Source: Nitrospiraceae bacterium UBA6898 (GTDB taxonomy: Bacteria; Nitrospirota; Thermodesulfovibrionia; Thermodesulfovibrionales; UBA6898). Taken from it: a stretch of 7,160 bases of DNA. A model generated the notes under the pieces. That model saw only the letters and a program-made list of their open reading frames with translations. It made no database searches and had not been told where the DNA came from. This document shows positions 6,457 to 7,160 of the stretch, one piece after another; the stretch's first letter is position 1, and the number at the start of each line of letters is the position of its first letter. Both the position numbers and the translations under genes were made by a program. The stretch lies in NCBI GenBank assembly GCA_002448975.1, contig DKBO01000229.1, positions 1-7,160 of the forward strand. Direction: 5' to 3'.

Positions 6457-6478
6457 AGCCTGTTACGAGCAGGTTTTT
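6457..6478 (+). terminator. Leader hairpin with T-run: possible attenuator before formate dehydrogenase
   Basis: CCTGT (6459-6463) pairs with GCAGG (6469-6473) around a TACGA loop and is followed at once by TTTTT (6474-6478); A6457 and G6458 can extend the stem into the T-run. This is the form of a small intrinsic terminator. It lies between the candidate promoter and the start codon, with no plus-strand gene upstream to terminate, so a regulated leader is the natural reading. The stem is short and includes a G-U pair. Confidence 0.35.
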
Positions 6479-6500
6479 GGCCAATATATAAACCTTTTCC

Positions 6501-6506
6501 AGGAGG
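6501..6506 (+). promoter_or_regulatory. Ribosome-binding site that fixes the formate dehydrogenase start
   Basis: A perfect AGGAGG touches an ATG at 6507 with no spacing but lies 6 nt before a second in-frame ATG at 6513. Only 6513 is well spaced, and it opens directly on the Tat signal (M-S-L-S-R-R-D-F-L-K). The start at 6513 is therefore preferred. Confidence 0.75.
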
Positions 6507-6512
6507 ATGAAC

Positions 6513-7160
6513 ATGAGTTTATCGAGAAGAGATTTTCTGAAGCTGTCAGGAGGGACAGCGGTGGCTGGCGCTGTGGGCGTGGGAGTGAGGCCGCAGGAGG
6601 CTGCAGCCCAGGCCGAAGAACTCCGGATCGCGGGAGCAAAGGAAACAAAAACGATCTGCCCTTTCTGCTCCGTCGGATGTGGTATTACCGCCCATACGAA
6701 AGACGGCAAGCTTGTCTACAGTGAAGGAGATGCCGAACACCCCATCAGCGAAGGCACGCTCTGTTCAAAGGGAGCTTCGCTCTACCAGATTGTCAATAAT
6801 GAAACCCGCCTCACCAAGCCGCGCTATCGCGCTCCGGGCGCAAAGGACTGGAAGGAAGTAGAATGGGACTGGGCGCTCGATGAGATAGCAAAACGCGTCA
6901 AGGATACCCGGGACAGGACCTTTAAGGTGACGTCCAAGTCAAAGGTTAAAGAGAAGCAGCCTGACGGCACGGCGAAGGACGTCGAAAAGGAATTCATCGT
7001 CAATAGGACCGATGCCATAGCCCATGTCGGCAGCGCAGCACTGGACAACGAGGAGTGCTATATCCTCCAGAAGTGGCTCAGGGCACTGGGACTTGTCTAT
7101 ATCGAACACCAGGCCCGAATATGACACTCCGCAACTGTTGCGGCTCTGGCAGAGTCGTTC
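6513..7160 (+). CDS. Formate dehydrogenase catalytic subunit, FdnG/FdoG type, selenocysteine-containing (5' part)
   Basis: This is the N-terminal part of the molybdenum/tungsten bis-MGD formate dehydrogenase that oxidises formate to CO2 on the periplasmic side. The protein opens with a twin-arginine signal (S-R-R-D-F-L-K, residues 4-10), then a hydrophobic Gly/Ala/Val stretch and a likely cleavage near A-A-A-Q (30-33), so it is folded with its cofactor before export. The 4Fe-4S ligands are C49, C52, C56 and C84, followed by Lys86 (C-S-K-G), the electron-relay lysine of the family. The apparent stop TGA at 7122-7124 is codon 204, within H-Q-A-R-I-U-H-S-A-T-V-A-A-L-A, the conserved active-site setting where FdnG has selenocysteine (Sec196 in E. 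coli). The frame continues to the window edge. About 216 of roughly 1000 residues are visible. Partner Fe-S (FdnH-like) and membrane subunits would be expected downstream. Confidence 0.93.
7122..7155 (+). promoter_or_regulatory. Selenocysteine UGA codon with bacterial SECIS-like hairpin
   Basis: Just after the UGA an RNA hairpin can form. The pairs are C7135-G7154, U7136-A7153, U7138-A7151, G7140-C7150 and C7141-G7149, with a G-G mismatch at 7137/7152, an unpaired U7139 and loop GGCUCUG (7142-7148). The bulged U and the GNUCU-type loop lie at the same offsets from UGA (15 and 19-23 nt) as in the E. coli fdhF element bound by SelB. This supports recoding over termination. The hairpin is also coding sequence, as usual in bacteria. 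Confidence 0.8.

Noticed and set aside
6507..7124. A complete 205-residue 'truncated formate dehydrogenase'
   Set aside because: The start at 6507 has zero spacing from AGGAGG (6513 is better), and the end is a selenocysteine UGA with a SECIS-like hairpin and a continuing conserved frame.

Overview
The window looks like chromosomal DNA of a Gram-negative, anaerobic or facultatively anaerobic bacterium of moderately high GC. The coding regions are rich in C/G third positions, and a Tat-exported selenocysteine formate dehydrogenase of the FDH-N/O type sits beside an inner-membrane drug-type exporter with a periplasmic adaptor. A deltaproteobacterial (Desulfobacterota) or Nitrospirota-like host fits best, but this is an inference from gene types and not a phylogenetic assignment.

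Layout. Positions 1-141 hold the 5' end of an IS3-type insertion sequence (minus strand), with a strong ribosome-binding site and the first 20 codons of an OrfA-like protein. Positions 163-206 hold an orphan copy of the 3' half of a tRNA-Thr gene. Positions 207-574 are non-coding and contain a perfect 9-bp inverted repeat, a candidate sigma-70 promoter and a candidate operator. Positions 575-5678 are a tightly packed four-gene plus-strand operon of the YbhG-YbhF-YbhS-YbhR type: HlyD-like adaptor, double-ABC ATPase, and two ABC-2 permeases. The first three genes join through 4-nt start/stop overlaps (TTGA, ATGA) and the last follows after 9 nt. A hairpin overlaps the last stop codon. Positions 5711-6100 hold no convincing gene. 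An intact minus-strand tRNA-Thr (anticodon CGT) lies at 6102-6177. From 6353 there is a promoter, a leader with a terminator-like hairpin, and the start of a formate dehydrogenase catalytic subunit running off the right edge.

Two things stand out. First, the whole exporter operon lies between two direct copies of the tRNA-Thr 3' half (163-206 and 6101-6144). The similarity stops exactly at the anticodon, and the distal copy is decayed (3 mismatches in 44) and cannot be a functional tRNA. This is the geometry left by a tyrosine-recombinase element inserted in a tRNA gene, so the exporter appears to be the cargo of a roughly 5.9-kb islet with no intact integrase. Second, the formate dehydrogenase frame appears to stop at 7122-7124. 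That TGA is almost certainly selenocysteine: it follows the H-Q-A-R-I context, the frame continues as H-S-A-T-V-A-A-L-A, and a bacterial SECIS-like hairpin with the bulged U lies at the expected distance.

How the genes work together: the adaptor, the asymmetric double ATPase and the two permeases should form one inner-membrane efflux complex, which probably docks to an outer-membrane channel encoded elsewhere. The formate dehydrogenase is a separate unit that would oxidise periplasmic formate and pass electrons to downstream Fe-S and membrane subunits outside the window. I see no wholly new system; the novelty lies in the islet arrangement and in the regulatory leaders.
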